From NCBI GenBank assembly GCA_034926235.1, contig JAYFRE010000051.1, positions 1 to 45,827 of the forward strand: a stretch of 45,827 nt of DNA. The letters are read 5' to 3'. Every line of letters starts with the position of its first letter. Position 1 is the stretch's first letter. The DNA is from JAYFRE01 sp034926235 (lineage in GTDB: Bacteria; Pseudomonadota; Alphaproteobacteria; Rhodospirillales; Magnetospirillaceae). The notes under the pieces are model-generated. The model saw only the letters and a program-made list of their open reading frames with translations. It was not told where the DNA came from and searched no databases. This document shows positions 23,291 through 32,164 of this stretch, in pieces. The translations under genes were made by a program, and so were the position numbers.

Positions 23291-24547
23291 TTACTGACCG
23301 CCACCCTGCCCTTTTGCCGGCGGAACCTCGGCTCCCCCCGGCTCGGCCAGGGTTTGCAGCGCCGACAGATACGCGCCCAACCCCGAACGGCGCACCGGCA
23401 GGAACAGGCGGTCCTGGCGGCGGCAATGGCGCTTCAATTCGTCCTGGGCGGCGTGGCTGATATTGTCCACCGCGAACAGCACCGCATCCGCCCGCCCGAC
23501 CAGGCCGGGCAGAAGTCCCAGGCTTTCCTCCAGCCCGCCATCGTGATGGGCAAAGGTTCCGTTGCTGGCTTCAACGATCTGGCGCAGATGCGGGACATGC
23601 TGATTGCGCCCGCCCACCACCAGAATACAGCGGCCGCACAGATCGAGATCGCGGCAAGAGGCGTCACACCCGCCCAAACCGTCGGTAAGGGCCGGCGTCA
23701 TCCCGGCCAGCCTGGCCTCGGCCAGACGCATTTCTCGCCTCAAACTGTCATTATCGTCGGTCAGGGCCTGGATACGCCGTTCGGTTTCGCGCCGCGCCGC
23801 TTCCGCCACGCGCCATTGCGCCTCCAGCGCTTCATGCTCGCCGCGCTCGATCTTCAGCCTTGCCTCCAGTTCCGCCGTTTTCTTGCGCAACGCGTCCAGT
23901 TCCGCCGCCGCATCCTCGGCGCGGGCAAGACGGTTGGCGCGCAAGCTTTCCGCGTCCAGCTTCGAACGCAAATCCTGGATTTCCGCGTCCCGGGCGCTCA
24001 ACACCTCGTTCTGACGGCCGCGCAGAGACGCGACCTCCTGACGTAGTTCCCGGTTTGCCGTTTCCAGGGCGTGGGTCGCCTTGATGTCCGAACGCACCAC
24101 CGCGCTGACCTGATGCGACAGCATGTGCACCTCGCCATAGACACGGGCGCACACGGACTCGCTGGCGTGAGGATGCGACAATACCGCCCACAACCCGCCG
24201 GCGATGTCACCCCGGCCAAAGGAATCGGTCCAGGCGGACAGGATCTCCTCTTCCCGTTCGGCCTTGGCGAAGCGCGCGATGACCATCGCATATTTGCGGT
24301 CCAGCATCTTGGTCAGGACCTTGGCCAGCTTCCGATCCTGCATCACCCGATGCACGACCGTGGAATGAAGATCGTAGTCGCTGGCACCTGGACGAACATA
24401 ACCGTCAAATTTGTTCGCGACCGACCTTAGTTCCGGCAACGACAGACAGGTGCCGATGATGGCACAGTGCCGCGCCTGATCGATATCCGACAATCCCGCG
24501 CGGCGGGCGCGGCGGCCGGGGGGAACGGTTTCGCAAGTTTCGCACAT
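23291..24547 (-). CDS. DUF2325 coiled-coil protein, probable Fur target
   Basis: This 418-residue cytoplasmic protein has a short Cys-containing start (MCETCETVPPGRRARR), a helical N-terminal domain (about 20-150), a long coiled coil (about 165-290; LETANRELRQEVASLRGRQ, ELDALRKKTAELEARL), and a C-terminal DUF2325 domain (about 308-397; ILVVGGRNQHVPHLRQIVEA, then HHDGGLEESLG). Four Cys (pattern C-x3-C-x5-C-x2-C) lie just before the DUF2325 domain and could bind metal. The function of DUF2325 is not established. The ATG at 24547 is preferred because GGGA lies upstream and the 19 extra residues of the longer frame are unlike the rest. A good Fur box lies 80 bases upstream, so iron control is likely. 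Confidence 0.85.
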   Translation of the reverse strand: MCETCETVPPGRRARRAGLSDIDQARHCAIIGTCLSLPELRSVANKFDGYVRPGASDYDLHSTVVHRVMQDRKLAKVLTKMLDRKYAMVIARFAKAEREEEILSAWTDSFGRGDIAGGLWAVLSHPHASESVCARVYGEVHMLSHQVSAVVRSDIKATHALETANRELRQEVASLRGRQNEVLSARDAEIQDLRSKLDAESLRANRLARAEDAAAELDALRKKTAELEARLKIERGEHEALEAQWRVAEAARRETERRIQALTDDNDSLRREMRLAEARLAGMTPALTDGLGGCDASCRDLDLCGRCILVVGGRNQHVPHLRQIVEASNGTFAHHDGGLEESLGLLPGLVGRADAVLFAVDNISHAAQDELKRHCRRQDRLFLPVRRSGLGAYLSALQTLAEPGGAEVPPAKGQGGGQ

Positions 24548-24626
24548 GACGATGATCCCTGACCCTGAGCGATAGAGAGAGAGAAAGACGGCGTACGAGG
24601 GCATCGCGTGCCCCGCATCCGCATAT

Positions 24627-24645
24627 GAAAATGATATTCATTCTC
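24627..24645. promoter_or_regulatory. Fur box upstream of the DUF2325 gene
   Basis: The 19 bases GAAAATGATATTCATTCTC match the classical Fur consensus (GATAATGATAATCATTATC) at 16 of 19 positions by direct comparison, with the AATGATATTCATT core almost palindromic. It lies 80 bases before the ATG of the DUF2325 gene, at promoter distance. Confidence 0.78.
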
Positions 24646-24740
24646 AACTCACGGCCATAGTGCCACGCTCGCCGTTCCGATATCAACGGAAAAAATGGGG
24701 TTTTTCGCAGTGCGAAATCAGCCGCGCCCGAGCCGGGCGC

Positions 24741-26432
24741 TTACCCTCTTGCGCCGGTCAGATGCTTGAAAAGAACGCTGTTCGGCAAAGGATCGAACGC
24801 TTTCAGGTCCAGCGCCGGACGGCCGAACAGATAGCCTTGGACATAGTTGCAGCCGCAATCTCTACAGAATTCCAGCGTTTCCGGGGTGTCGATCATCTCG
24901 GCCACGGTCTGCACATCCATGCGCCGGCACAATTCGGTCAGGGACGACAAAAAGGCCCGCCCCTTGGGCGCGCGCTGGGCATTGCGGATCGCCGATCCGT
25001 CCAGTTTGACGACATCGACGTCCAGGACCGAAAGATATTGGAACGACACCGCGCCCGCGCCGAAATCGTCGAGACAGACCGAATAGCGCCGGGCGCGCAG
25101 GGCCTGGATGAAACGGTTGGCGCTTTCAAGATCGCTCATGCGCGAGCTTTCGGTGATCTCGAACATCAGCTTGCCCTGGGTCCAGGGATTGTCGCGCAGC
25201 AAATCCAGCAATCCCGACAGATAGGACGCCTTGCCGATGGAAAAGCCCGACACATTGACCGCGACGCGGTAGCGGTTGTTATTGCGCGGGAAACGGTTCA
25301 GCCATTCGATGACCTTGCGCGCCATGGCCAGATCGAAAACATCGATCAGCCCGACCTCCTCGGCGAAGGTGATGGTCTTGAAGGGCGAGCCGCCGCCATC
25401 GCTGTCGAAGCGGCATAAGGCCTCGTAATGATGGATATCGCCGGTATCGATATGCACGATCGGCTGCAGGGCCACGGAAAAACTGCCCCTGGCCACCATC
25501 TGCTTGAATTCATTGACCTTGCCCACCGCTTCATCGAGCAGGACAGGCATATTGTCGGCGAAACTGCGGATGCTGGCGGCGCCGCCGTCCTCGCCGCGGA
25601 AATGATTCATGGTGTAGAGCAGGCTTTTGGCCAAATCCTCGCCGGTGACGGAATCATCGACGGCGATGGCTGCCGACGAGGACAACACCTTGGCCCCCTC
25701 TCCGGACGGGTCCATGCTCCGCGTCAGACCTTCGATGCGCCCGACGATATCGTCGAGATTGGCCCCTTCGGCGCAGACCAGTGAAAAGCGGCCCTCGCCC
25801 ATCTTGTTGACGGTGTTGCCGCCCATCGATCCGGCGCGCAAGACCGCGTCCACCGACGAATCGAGTTCCCTGTGCGCCGGCCCGCTGAGGCGGCTTTTCA
25901 GTTCGGCGAATTCCGGGATCGATACCAGCGCGAGTTCGGTATTCTCGCCAAGGGCCTGACGTTTCTTGAGTTCGGTCGCCGCCCGCTCGGCGAAACCGGC
26001 GGCGTCGTCCGTTCCACCCGCTGCCTGCGCCGGTTCGGGCGGCAGGAAAAGCGCCTTTTTCACCCCGACATAGATGTCGCCCCGAACGGGATTGAGGCAA
26101 TAGGCCGACAGCACCGCCCGCAGGGGAAACCCGCCGGGCCCGTGCAGCCTTAAATGTTCTTCGCCGATGCGCCCCGTTCTCAGTGTCGAGGCCAGCGCCT
26201 GTTCGACCGGATTCGCATCCTCGGGCAGCACGATGGTTGAAAAGGGTTTGCCGATCAGACTTTCCGGATCGCTCCCGACGAACGCTTCCGCCGCGCCGGC
26301 GACGAAACGGATGACCAAATCCGCGTCCAATTCAAAAAGCAGGTCGGCCCAACAGAACGCCAAAGATGCGAATTTGTCGCGTTCCGCCTTCAATGCCTGG
26401 ATGCGGTCCGCGTCCGCCTTCTTAACCTTCAT
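24741..26432 (-). CDS. PAS - degenerate GGDEF - EAL protein (c-di-GMP phosphodiesterase)
   Basis: This 563-residue protein has an N-terminal PAS-like domain (about 20-130; CWADLLFELDADLVIRFV), a middle domain that looks like a degenerate GGDEF (about 155-290, with GEGRF in place of GGDEF), and an EAL domain (about 300-555). The EAL signature is HYEALCRF at Glu337. The other catalytic residues are seen in AVNVSGFS (Asn), MFEITESS (Glu), CLDDFGAG (two Asp), VVKLDGS (Lys) and YVQGYLFG (Gln), so phosphodiesterase activity is likely. The lost GGDEF could be a GTP-sensing or structural module. No membrane segment is visible. The ATG at 26432 is chosen. A TTG 12 bases upstream is less likely. It is probably transcribed alone. 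Confidence 0.88.
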   Translation of the reverse strand: MKVKKADADRIQALKAERDKFASLAFCWADLLFELDADLVIRFVAGAAEAFVGSDPESLIGKPFSTIVLPEDANPVEQALASTLRTGRIGEEHLRLHGPGGFPLRAVLSAYCLNPVRGDIYVGVKKALFLPPEPAQAAGGTDDAAGFAERAATELKKRQALGENTELALVSIPEFAELKSRLSGPAHRELDSSVDAVLRAGSMGGNTVNKMGEGRFSLVCAEGANLDDIVGRIEGLTRSMDPSGEGAKVLSSSAAIAVDDSVTGEDLAKSLLYTMNHFRGEDGGAASIRSFADNMPVLLDEAVGKVNEFKQMVARGSFSVALQPIVHIDTGDIHHYEALCRFDSDGGGSPFKTITFAEEVGLIDVFDLAMARKVIEWLNRFPRNNNRYRVAVNVSGFSIGKASYLSGLLDLLRDNPWTQGKLMFEITESSRMSDLESANRFIQALRARRYSVCLDDFGAGAVSFQYLSVLDVDVVKLDGSAIRNAQRAPKGRAFLSSLTELCRRMDVQTVAEMIDTPETLEFCRDCGCNYVQGYLFGRPALDLKAFDPLPNSVLFKHLTGARG

Positions 26433-26471
26433 GAAAACACACAACCCGCCTTATCGAGTTAGACAGATTAC

Positions 26472-26512
26472 AAAATATCGCGTGGTGGATCAATTCCACC
26501 TACACGATATTT
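26472..26512 (-). terminator. Terminator of the yej operon
   Basis: AAATATCGCGTGGTGGA (26473-26489) and TCCACC-TACACGATATTT (to 26512) form a long, slightly imperfect stem. On the minus strand, the direction of the yej operon, it ends in TTTT. It lies just after yejF. Confidence 0.75.
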
Positions 26513-26526
26513 CTTATTGGCGAATT

Positions 26527-28140
26527 TTACACCCTTGGCGTTTCCAGGTCGAATGCCGCCGCCATCAATGCGCGTGTATAAGCGCTTTGCGGGTTGGTGA
26601 AGATGGTGTCGGCCGCACCCGCTTCCACAACCCGGCCATCCTTCATCACCACCAGCCGGTCGGCCAGAGCCCGGACGACGCGCAGATCGTGGCTGATGAA
26701 CAGATAGGCCAGACGGCGGCGTTCTTGAAGGGCGCGCAAAAGATCGACGATCTGGGCCTGAACCGACAGATCGAGCGCGCTGGTCGGTTCGTCCAGAACG
26801 ATGAAGCGGGGTTTCAGCACCAGCGCGCGGGCGATGGCGATGCGCTGACGCTGCCCGCCCGAGAATTCGTGCGGATAGCGATCGACGGTTTCCGGCTCCA
26901 GCCCGACCTCGGCCAGGGCCTCTTCGACCAGACGCCGCCGGCCGGCAGCCTTGCCGCCCAAGCCGTGCACCTCCAACCCTTCGGCGACGATCTCGCCCAC
27001 CGACAGGCGCGGGCTCAAGGAACCATAGGGGTCCTGGAACACGATCTGCATTTCCCGCCGCAAGGACCTGAGCGCCGCACCGTTCAGCCCGTTCAAGGGA
27101 CGGCCCAGGAAAGCGACCGGCCCATCGCTTTTGATCAGCCGCAGCAGCGCCAGCCCCAGCGTCGTTTTGCCCGACCCCGATTCGCCGACCACTCCCACCG
27201 TCTGGCCTTCCCGGATCGACAGATCGACGCCGTCCACCGCCTTGATCTGGCCGATGGTACGTTTGAACACCCCGCCTTTGACCGGGAACCAGACCTTCAA
27301 CCCCTGACAGGACAGCACTTCGGGCGCGTCCATCGCCGCCTGCGCCGGCCGGCCCTTCGGCGTCGCGGCCAAAAGCTTCCTGGTATAGGCATGCTGCGGC
27401 GCTGAAAAAACACTGGTTACAGGACCGCTTTCGACCACCAGCCCCGCCTGCATCACCGCGACCCGATCGGCCATCTTGGCGACGATCGACAGATCATGGG
27501 TAATCAGCAGCAACGCCATGCCGAACCGGCGCTGCACATCCTTCAGCAAGGCCAGGATCTGCGCCTGGATGGTGACATCCAAGGCCGTGGTCGGTTCGTC
27601 GGCGATCAAGATGTCGGGCTCGTTGGCCAGCGCCATGGCGATCATCACCCGCTGGCGCTGCCCGCCGGACAATTCATGCGGCAGGGCGGATAAACGCTTT
27701 TCGGCGTTTCCCAACCCGACCAGGCGCAAAAGCTCGATCACCCGCGCGCGGCAGGCTTCCCCGCGCAACCCCCTATGGACCTCCAGCGTCTCGCCGATCT
27801 GACGGCCGATGCCGTGCAGCGGATTGAGACTGGTCATCGGCTCCTGAAAAATCATGGCGATGCGGTCGCCCCGGACCCGGCGCAAGCGGGCCTCGGGCGC
27901 GCCCAGCAGTTCCTGGCCGTCGAAACGGATGCTGCCTCGTTCGTGAAAGGCGCGCGGATAGGGCAGAAGCTGCAAAATCGACAGCGCCGTCACCGATTTA
28001 CCCGACCCTGATTCGCCGACCAGGGCCAGCGTTTCGCCGCGGGCCAGATCGAAAGAGATGCCCCGCACTGCCGGCGCATCGCCATCCAACCGGCGGAAAC
28101 CGACATGAAGATCGGAAACGGACAGAAGCGGGGCGGTCAT
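26527..28140 (-). CDS. yejF: YejF: fused dual ATPase of a peptide/microcin-C-type ABC importer
   Basis: This 537-residue protein has two complete ABC ATPase domains in one chain. The first has Walker A GESGSGKSV (about 37-45), signature LSGGQRQRV and Walker B LIADEPTTALD. The second has GESGSGKTT, FSGGQRQRI and IVLDEPTSALD. It powers uptake of oligopeptides and, in E. coli, of the peptide antibiotic microcin C through YejABEF. It is the last gene of yejA-B-E-F on the minus strand, with a start that overlaps the yejE stop (ATGA) and a terminator after it. The oligopeptide/dipeptide extension SPQHAYTRKLLAATP is seen after the first domain. Confidence 0.95.
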   Translation of the reverse strand: MTAPLLSVSDLHVGFRRLDGDAPAVRGISFDLARGETLALVGESGSGKSVTALSILQLLPYPRAFHERGSIRFDGQELLGAPEARLRRVRGDRIAMIFQEPMTSLNPLHGIGRQIGETLEVHRGLRGEACRARVIELLRLVGLGNAEKRLSALPHELSGGQRQRVMIAMALANEPDILIADEPTTALDVTIQAQILALLKDVQRRFGMALLLITHDLSIVAKMADRVAVMQAGLVVESGPVTSVFSAPQHAYTRKLLAATPKGRPAQAAMDAPEVLSCQGLKVWFPVKGGVFKRTIGQIKAVDGVDLSIREGQTVGVVGESGSGKTTLGLALLRLIKSDGPVAFLGRPLNGLNGAALRSLRREMQIVFQDPYGSLSPRLSVGEIVAEGLEVHGLGGKAAGRRRLVEEALAEVGLEPETVDRYPHEFSGGQRQRIAIARALVLKPRFIVLDEPTSALDLSVQAQIVDLLRALQERRRLAYLFISHDLRVVRALADRLVVMKDGRVVEAGAADTIFTNPQSAYTRALMAAAFDLETPRV

Positions 28141-29156
28141 AGCGTCGTTTTCCGGGGATCGAGAGCGTCGCGCACCGCTTCACCGATAAAGACCAAAAGC
28201 GACAGGATCAGCGCCAGCACCATGAAACCGGCAATTCCCAGCCAGGGGGCCTGAAGGTTTTCCTTGCCCTGCCGCAACAGATCGCCGAGCGAGGCCGACC
28301 CCGGCGGCAGGCCCAGCCCGAGGAAATCGAGCGAGGTCAGCGAAACGATGGAGCCGTTCAGGATGAAAGGCAGGAAGGTCAGCGTCGCCACCATCGCGTT
28401 GGGCAGGACGTGGCGGATCATGATCCGCCATTCCGGCACGCCGAGCGCACGGGCGGCGCGCACATAGTCGAAATTGCGTCCGCGCAGGAATTCGGCGCGA
28501 ATCAACCCGACCAGACCGGTCCAGGAAAACAGCACCATGATGCAGAGCAGCGTGCCGAAGCTGGGCGTCAGGATCGAGGCGACGATGATCAGGATGAAAA
28601 GCTGCGGCAGCCCGCCCCAGATTTCCAGGAAACGCTGGAACAAAAGGTCGGTCACGCCGCCAAAATAGCCCTGCACCGCACCGGCCAGGATGCCGATCGC
28701 CGAACTGATCGCGGTCAGGGCCAGGCCGAACAGCACCGACAGCCGCAATCCATAGATCAGCCGTGCGGCGACATCGCGGCCCTGGTCGTCGGTGCCTAAA
28801 AGATTGTCTCTGGTCGGCGGCGACGGCACCGGACCGGGTGTGTCGTAATTGACGGTGCCGTAGCTGTAGCGGATCGGCGGCCAGACCGCCCAGCCCTTTT
28901 CGGCGATCCGCTCGATCAGATAGGGATCGCGGTAATCGGCTTCGGTCTGGAAATCGCCGCCGAATGCGGTTTCGGGGTAATCTTGGACCACCGGCCAATA
29001 AAATTGGCCTTCATAGCGGATCAGCAGCGGCCGGTCGTTGGCAAGCAGTTCGGCGCACAGGCTGGCCCCGAACAGGAACAGGAAAATCCACAAGGACCAA
29101 AAGCCGCGCCGGTTGCGGCAAAAGGCATCCAGCCTTCTTGCGGTCATCGGCGTCAT
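28137..29156 (-). CDS. yejE: YejE: ABC importer permease
   Basis: This 339-residue integral membrane protein has a first membrane segment at about 18-38 (WSLWIFLFLFGASLCAELLA), a periplasmic stretch with the YejE pattern ANDRPLLIRYEGQFYWPV, then GTDDQGRDVAARLIYGLRLS and five more helices with the cytoplasmic EAA-like loop ARALGVPEWRIMIRHVLPNA. It is one of the two channel subunits of YejABEF. It starts three bases after the yejB stop and overlaps yejF by four bases, so it is translated as part of the operon. Confidence 0.95.
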   Translation of the reverse strand: MTPMTARRLDAFCRNRRGFWSLWIFLFLFGASLCAELLANDRPLLIRYEGQFYWPVVQDYPETAFGGDFQTEADYRDPYLIERIAEKGWAVWPPIRYSYGTVNYDTPGPVPSPPTRDNLLGTDDQGRDVAARLIYGLRLSVLFGLALTAISSAIGILAGAVQGYFGGVTDLLFQRFLEIWGGLPQLFILIIVASILTPSFGTLLCIMVLFSWTGLVGLIRAEFLRGRNFDYVRAARALGVPEWRIMIRHVLPNAMVATLTFLPFILNGSIVSLTSLDFLGLGLPPGSASLGDLLRQGKENLQAPWLGIAGFMVLALILSLLVFIGEAVRDALDPRKTTL

Positions 29157-29159
29157 CGG

Positions 29160-30251
29160 CTAACCCCTCGCCTCGAAATCGATGCGCGGATCGACCAGAT
29201 GATAGGCGATGTCGCCGGCCAGATTGAGCAGAAGCCCGATCAGGCCAAAGGCGTAGAGCGTGCCGAACATCACCGGATAATCGCGGTTGATGACCGCCTC
29301 GAAGCCCAAGAGCCCGATCCCATCCAGCGAGAAGATGATCTCGACCAGCAGCGCGCCGGTAAACAAGATGCCGATCAGGACCGCGGGGAAGCCCGCGATG
29401 ATCAGCAGCATGGCGTTGCGGAACACATGGCCATAGAGCACGCGCCGTTCGCTCAACCCCTTGGCGCGCGCGGTAATCACATATTGCTTGTTGATCTCTT
29501 CCAGGAAGCTGTTCTTGGTCAGCATGGTCAGCCCGGCAAAGCCGCCGATCACCAGCGCCAGGATCGGCAGGGCCATGTGCCAGAAATAATCGGCCAGCTT
29601 GAGCCAGAAGGGGAAATCCTCCCAGCCCGGACTGGTCAGGCCGCGCAAGGGAAAGATCGACAGATAGGTCCCGCCCGCGAACAGCACCACCAGCAGGATG
29701 GCGAACAGAAAGCCCGGCACGGCATAGCCGACCACCACCGCCCAGCTTGTCGCCACATCGAAGGGCGAGCCGTCGCGCACCGCTTTGCTCACGCCCAGGG
29801 GGATCGAGACCAGATAGATGATCAGCGTGCTCCACAAGCCCAATGAGATCGAGACCGGCATCTTTTCGATCACCAGCGAGACCACGCTTTCGTCACGAAA
29901 GAAGCTGTTGCCGAAATCGAAGCGCGCATAATCGCCCATCATCTTGACGAAGCGTTCCAAGGGCGGCTTGTCGAAACCGAACTGGGTTTCCAGTTCCTTG
30001 AGATAGGCCGGGTCCAACCCTTGCGCGCCGCGATAGGCACCTTCCTGCCCGCCGCCGCCCCGCGCCTCGGCCACTTCAGAGCCGCCGCCCGACAGGCGCG
30101 ACGTCGCCAGCGAGGTCTGATCCTGGACACGCGCCATCATCTGTTCGACCGGTCCGCCCGGGGCCAGTTGGGCGAACAGGAAATTGACCGCCATGATGCC
30201 CAGCAGCGTCACCGGAATCAGCAGCAGACGGCGGATGACATAAGCGAGCAT
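29160..30251 (-). CDS. yejB: YejB: ABC importer permease
   Basis: This 363-residue inner-membrane channel subunit has N-terminal YVIRRLLLIPVTLLGIMAVN and NFLFAQLAPGGPVEQ as in other YejB/OppB/DppB proteins. It carries a glycine-rich periplasmic insertion (about 55-75), then GLDPAYLKELETQFGFDKP, and a six-helix core with the EAA loop TARAKGLSERRVLYGHVFRN and the terminal LVDPRIDFEARG. AAGGA lies six bases before the ATG. It follows yejA by 24 bases and precedes yejE. Confidence 0.95.
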   Translation of the reverse strand: MLAYVIRRLLLIPVTLLGIMAVNFLFAQLAPGGPVEQMMARVQDQTSLATSRLSGGGSEVAEARGGGGQEGAYRGAQGLDPAYLKELETQFGFDKPPLERFVKMMGDYARFDFGNSFFRDESVVSLVIEKMPVSISLGLWSTLIIYLVSIPLGVSKAVRDGSPFDVATSWAVVVGYAVPGFLFAILLVVLFAGGTYLSIFPLRGLTSPGWEDFPFWLKLADYFWHMALPILALVIGGFAGLTMLTKNSFLEEINKQYVITARAKGLSERRVLYGHVFRNAMLLIIAGFPAVLIGILFTGALLVEIIFSLDGIGLLGFEAVINRDYPVMFGTLYAFGLIGLLLNLAGDIAYHLVDPRIDFEARG

Positions 30252-30275
30252 CAGGAGTCCTTAAAATAAGACCGG

Positions 30276-32081
30276 TCAGTTGCGCGGAGCGGGCTGGGCG
30301 GCGGCGTCCTTGGCCCACCAGCTATTGAACTGCACACCCTGGCTGGGCACGGTGTCCGGCATGCCGAACTTATCCCAATAGGCCACGCGGTCCACGATCA
30401 TATGCCAATGCGGAATGACGTAATGATTCCACAACAGCACGCGGTCGAGCGCACGGGTGCGATCGACCAGGCTTTGGCGATCGGGGGCTGCGACCAGCGA
30501 ATCGATCAGACTGTCCACCGCCTTGTCCTTGATCCCGATCAGATTGCGCCCGCCGGGCAGATCGGCGGCTTCCGAGCCCCAATAGCTGCGCTGTTCATTG
30601 CCGGGCGTCTCGCTCTGCCCCCAAACGGCGACCAGCATATCGTAATCATAGGTCTTCATCCGCTCTTCATACTGCGCCGAATCGACGGTGCGCACGGTGG
30701 CGGTGATACCGAGCCGTTTCAGATTGTTGACGAAGGGCAATGAGACCCGCTCCCAGATCGGCTGATCGAGCAGGATCTCGAAGGTAAAGGGCTTGCCGGT
30801 CGCGCCATCGACCAGCACCCCGTCCTTGATGACATAGCCCGCCTCTTCCAACAGTTTCGCCGCGATGCGCAGATTGCCGCGCACCCCGTCCGGCCCGTCG
30901 GTCCTGGGGACGTCATAGACGGTGGTGAAGACCTCGTCCGGGATCGCTCCCCGCAACGGTTCCAGGAATTTCAACTCGCCCGCCGAAGGCAGGCCTGAGG
31001 ATGCCAGGTCGGAATTCGAGAAATAGCTCTTCGTGCGCGTATATTGGCCGTGGAACAGATTCTTGTTGGTCCATTCGAAATCGAAGGCATAGGCCAAAGC
31101 GCGGCGGACGCGCGCATCCTGCCAGATCGGGCGGCGAAGATTATAGACATAGCCCTGCATGCCGGTCGGGCGCTTGTTGGGAAAGGCCGATTTCTTGACC
31201 CGCCCATCCTTCACCGCCGGAAAATCATAGCCGGTGGCCCATTTACGCGCCTCGTTTTCGGACCGGATATCGTAACGACCGGCCTTGAAGGCTTCCAGCG
31301 CCACGGTCGAATCGCGGTAATAGTCATAGATCAGCCGATCGAAATTGTTCAACCCCCGGTTCACCGCCAGATTTTGCCCCCAATAATCGGGCACGCGGGC
31401 CAGGGTGATGCTGCGGTTAGGCTCGACCTTTTCGATGCGGTAGGGACCGCTGCCCAGCGGCGGCTCCAGGGTGGTCTGGTCAAAGGGGCGATCCTGCCAA
31501 TAGGCCTTCGACAGCACCGGCATCTGCCCCAGAATCAGCGGCAATTCACGATTTTCGCCGGGAACGAAGGAAAAGCGCACCTTGCGGTCGCCCAATTTCT
31601 CGGCCTTGGCCACGCTGTGATAATAGGCACGGTAGAAAGGATGGCCCTGGGTCTTCAAGGTCTCGAAGGAAAACAGGACATCATCGGCCAGAATCGGACT
31701 GCCGTCATGAAACCGCGCCTCGGGCCGCAAGGTGAAAACGACCCAGGACCGGTCGGACGGGGTTTCGATGGTTTCGGCGATCAGGCCATATTCGCTGAAC
31801 GGTTCGTCGGCTGATGGTTTCATCAGCGTTTCGAACGGAATCAGGCCAGGGCCGGCGGGCTGGCCTTTGACGATAAAGGGGTTGAGATTGTCGAACCCGC
31901 CCAAGGCATGGCGACGCACCTCGCCGCCCTTGGGCGCGTCCGGGTTGACATAGTCGAAATGCGCGAACCCGTCCGGATATTTGACCGCCCCATGCATGGC
32001 GATGCCGCCCACGGGCTCGGCCATCGACGGCGCCGTCCAGGACAACAGCAGCACCAGAACGGGAATAAGGAAGCGCATCAT
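30276..32081 (-). CDS. yejA: YejA: periplasmic peptide-binding protein of the Yej importer
   Basis: This 601-residue family-5 extracellular solute-binding protein has a signal peptide (MMRFLIPVLVLLLSWTAPSMA, cleaved near residue 21). It has no lipobox Cys, so it is soluble in the periplasm. Characteristic parts include GGIAMHGAVKYPDGF, GEVRRHALGGFDNLNPF, EARFHDGSPILADDVLFSF and VRRALAYAFDFEWTNKNLF. It is the first gene of yejABEF and delivers short peptides or microcin-C-like ligands to YejBE. AAGGGACG precedes the start. Either the first or the second ATG could be used. Confidence 0.95.
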   Translation of the reverse strand: MMRFLIPVLVLLLSWTAPSMAEPVGGIAMHGAVKYPDGFAHFDYVNPDAPKGGEVRRHALGGFDNLNPFIVKGQPAGPGLIPFETLMKPSADEPFSEYGLIAETIETPSDRSWVVFTLRPEARFHDGSPILADDVLFSFETLKTQGHPFYRAYYHSVAKAEKLGDRKVRFSFVPGENRELPLILGQMPVLSKAYWQDRPFDQTTLEPPLGSGPYRIEKVEPNRSITLARVPDYWGQNLAVNRGLNNFDRLIYDYYRDSTVALEAFKAGRYDIRSENEARKWATGYDFPAVKDGRVKKSAFPNKRPTGMQGYVYNLRRPIWQDARVRRALAYAFDFEWTNKNLFHGQYTRTKSYFSNSDLASSGLPSAGELKFLEPLRGAIPDEVFTTVYDVPRTDGPDGVRGNLRIAAKLLEEAGYVIKDGVLVDGATGKPFTFEILLDQPIWERVSLPFVNNLKRLGITATVRTVDSAQYEERMKTYDYDMLVAVWGQSETPGNEQRSYWGSEAADLPGGRNLIGIKDKAVDSLIDSLVAAPDRQSLVDRTRALDRVLLWNHYVIPHWHMIVDRVAYWDKFGMPDTVPSQGVQFNSWWAKDAAAQPAPRN

Positions 32082-32164
32082 TGGGTCGTCCCTTCACATC
32101 ACGACCGAAACGAAACCGGCCCTTTGGAATCCGTCCCGAGGAAAGCGTTGTCCGCCCGACCCTG

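Noticed and set aside
24571..24590. GA-rich run before the DUF2325 gene (reads TCTCTCTC on the minus strand)
   Set aside because: It is a short simple-sequence tract. Nothing indicates phase variation or a binding site.
29011..29835. Minus-strand frame with alternative reading of yejB and yejE
   Set aside because: It is out of frame with both conserved permeases and spans their junction. It is a shadow.
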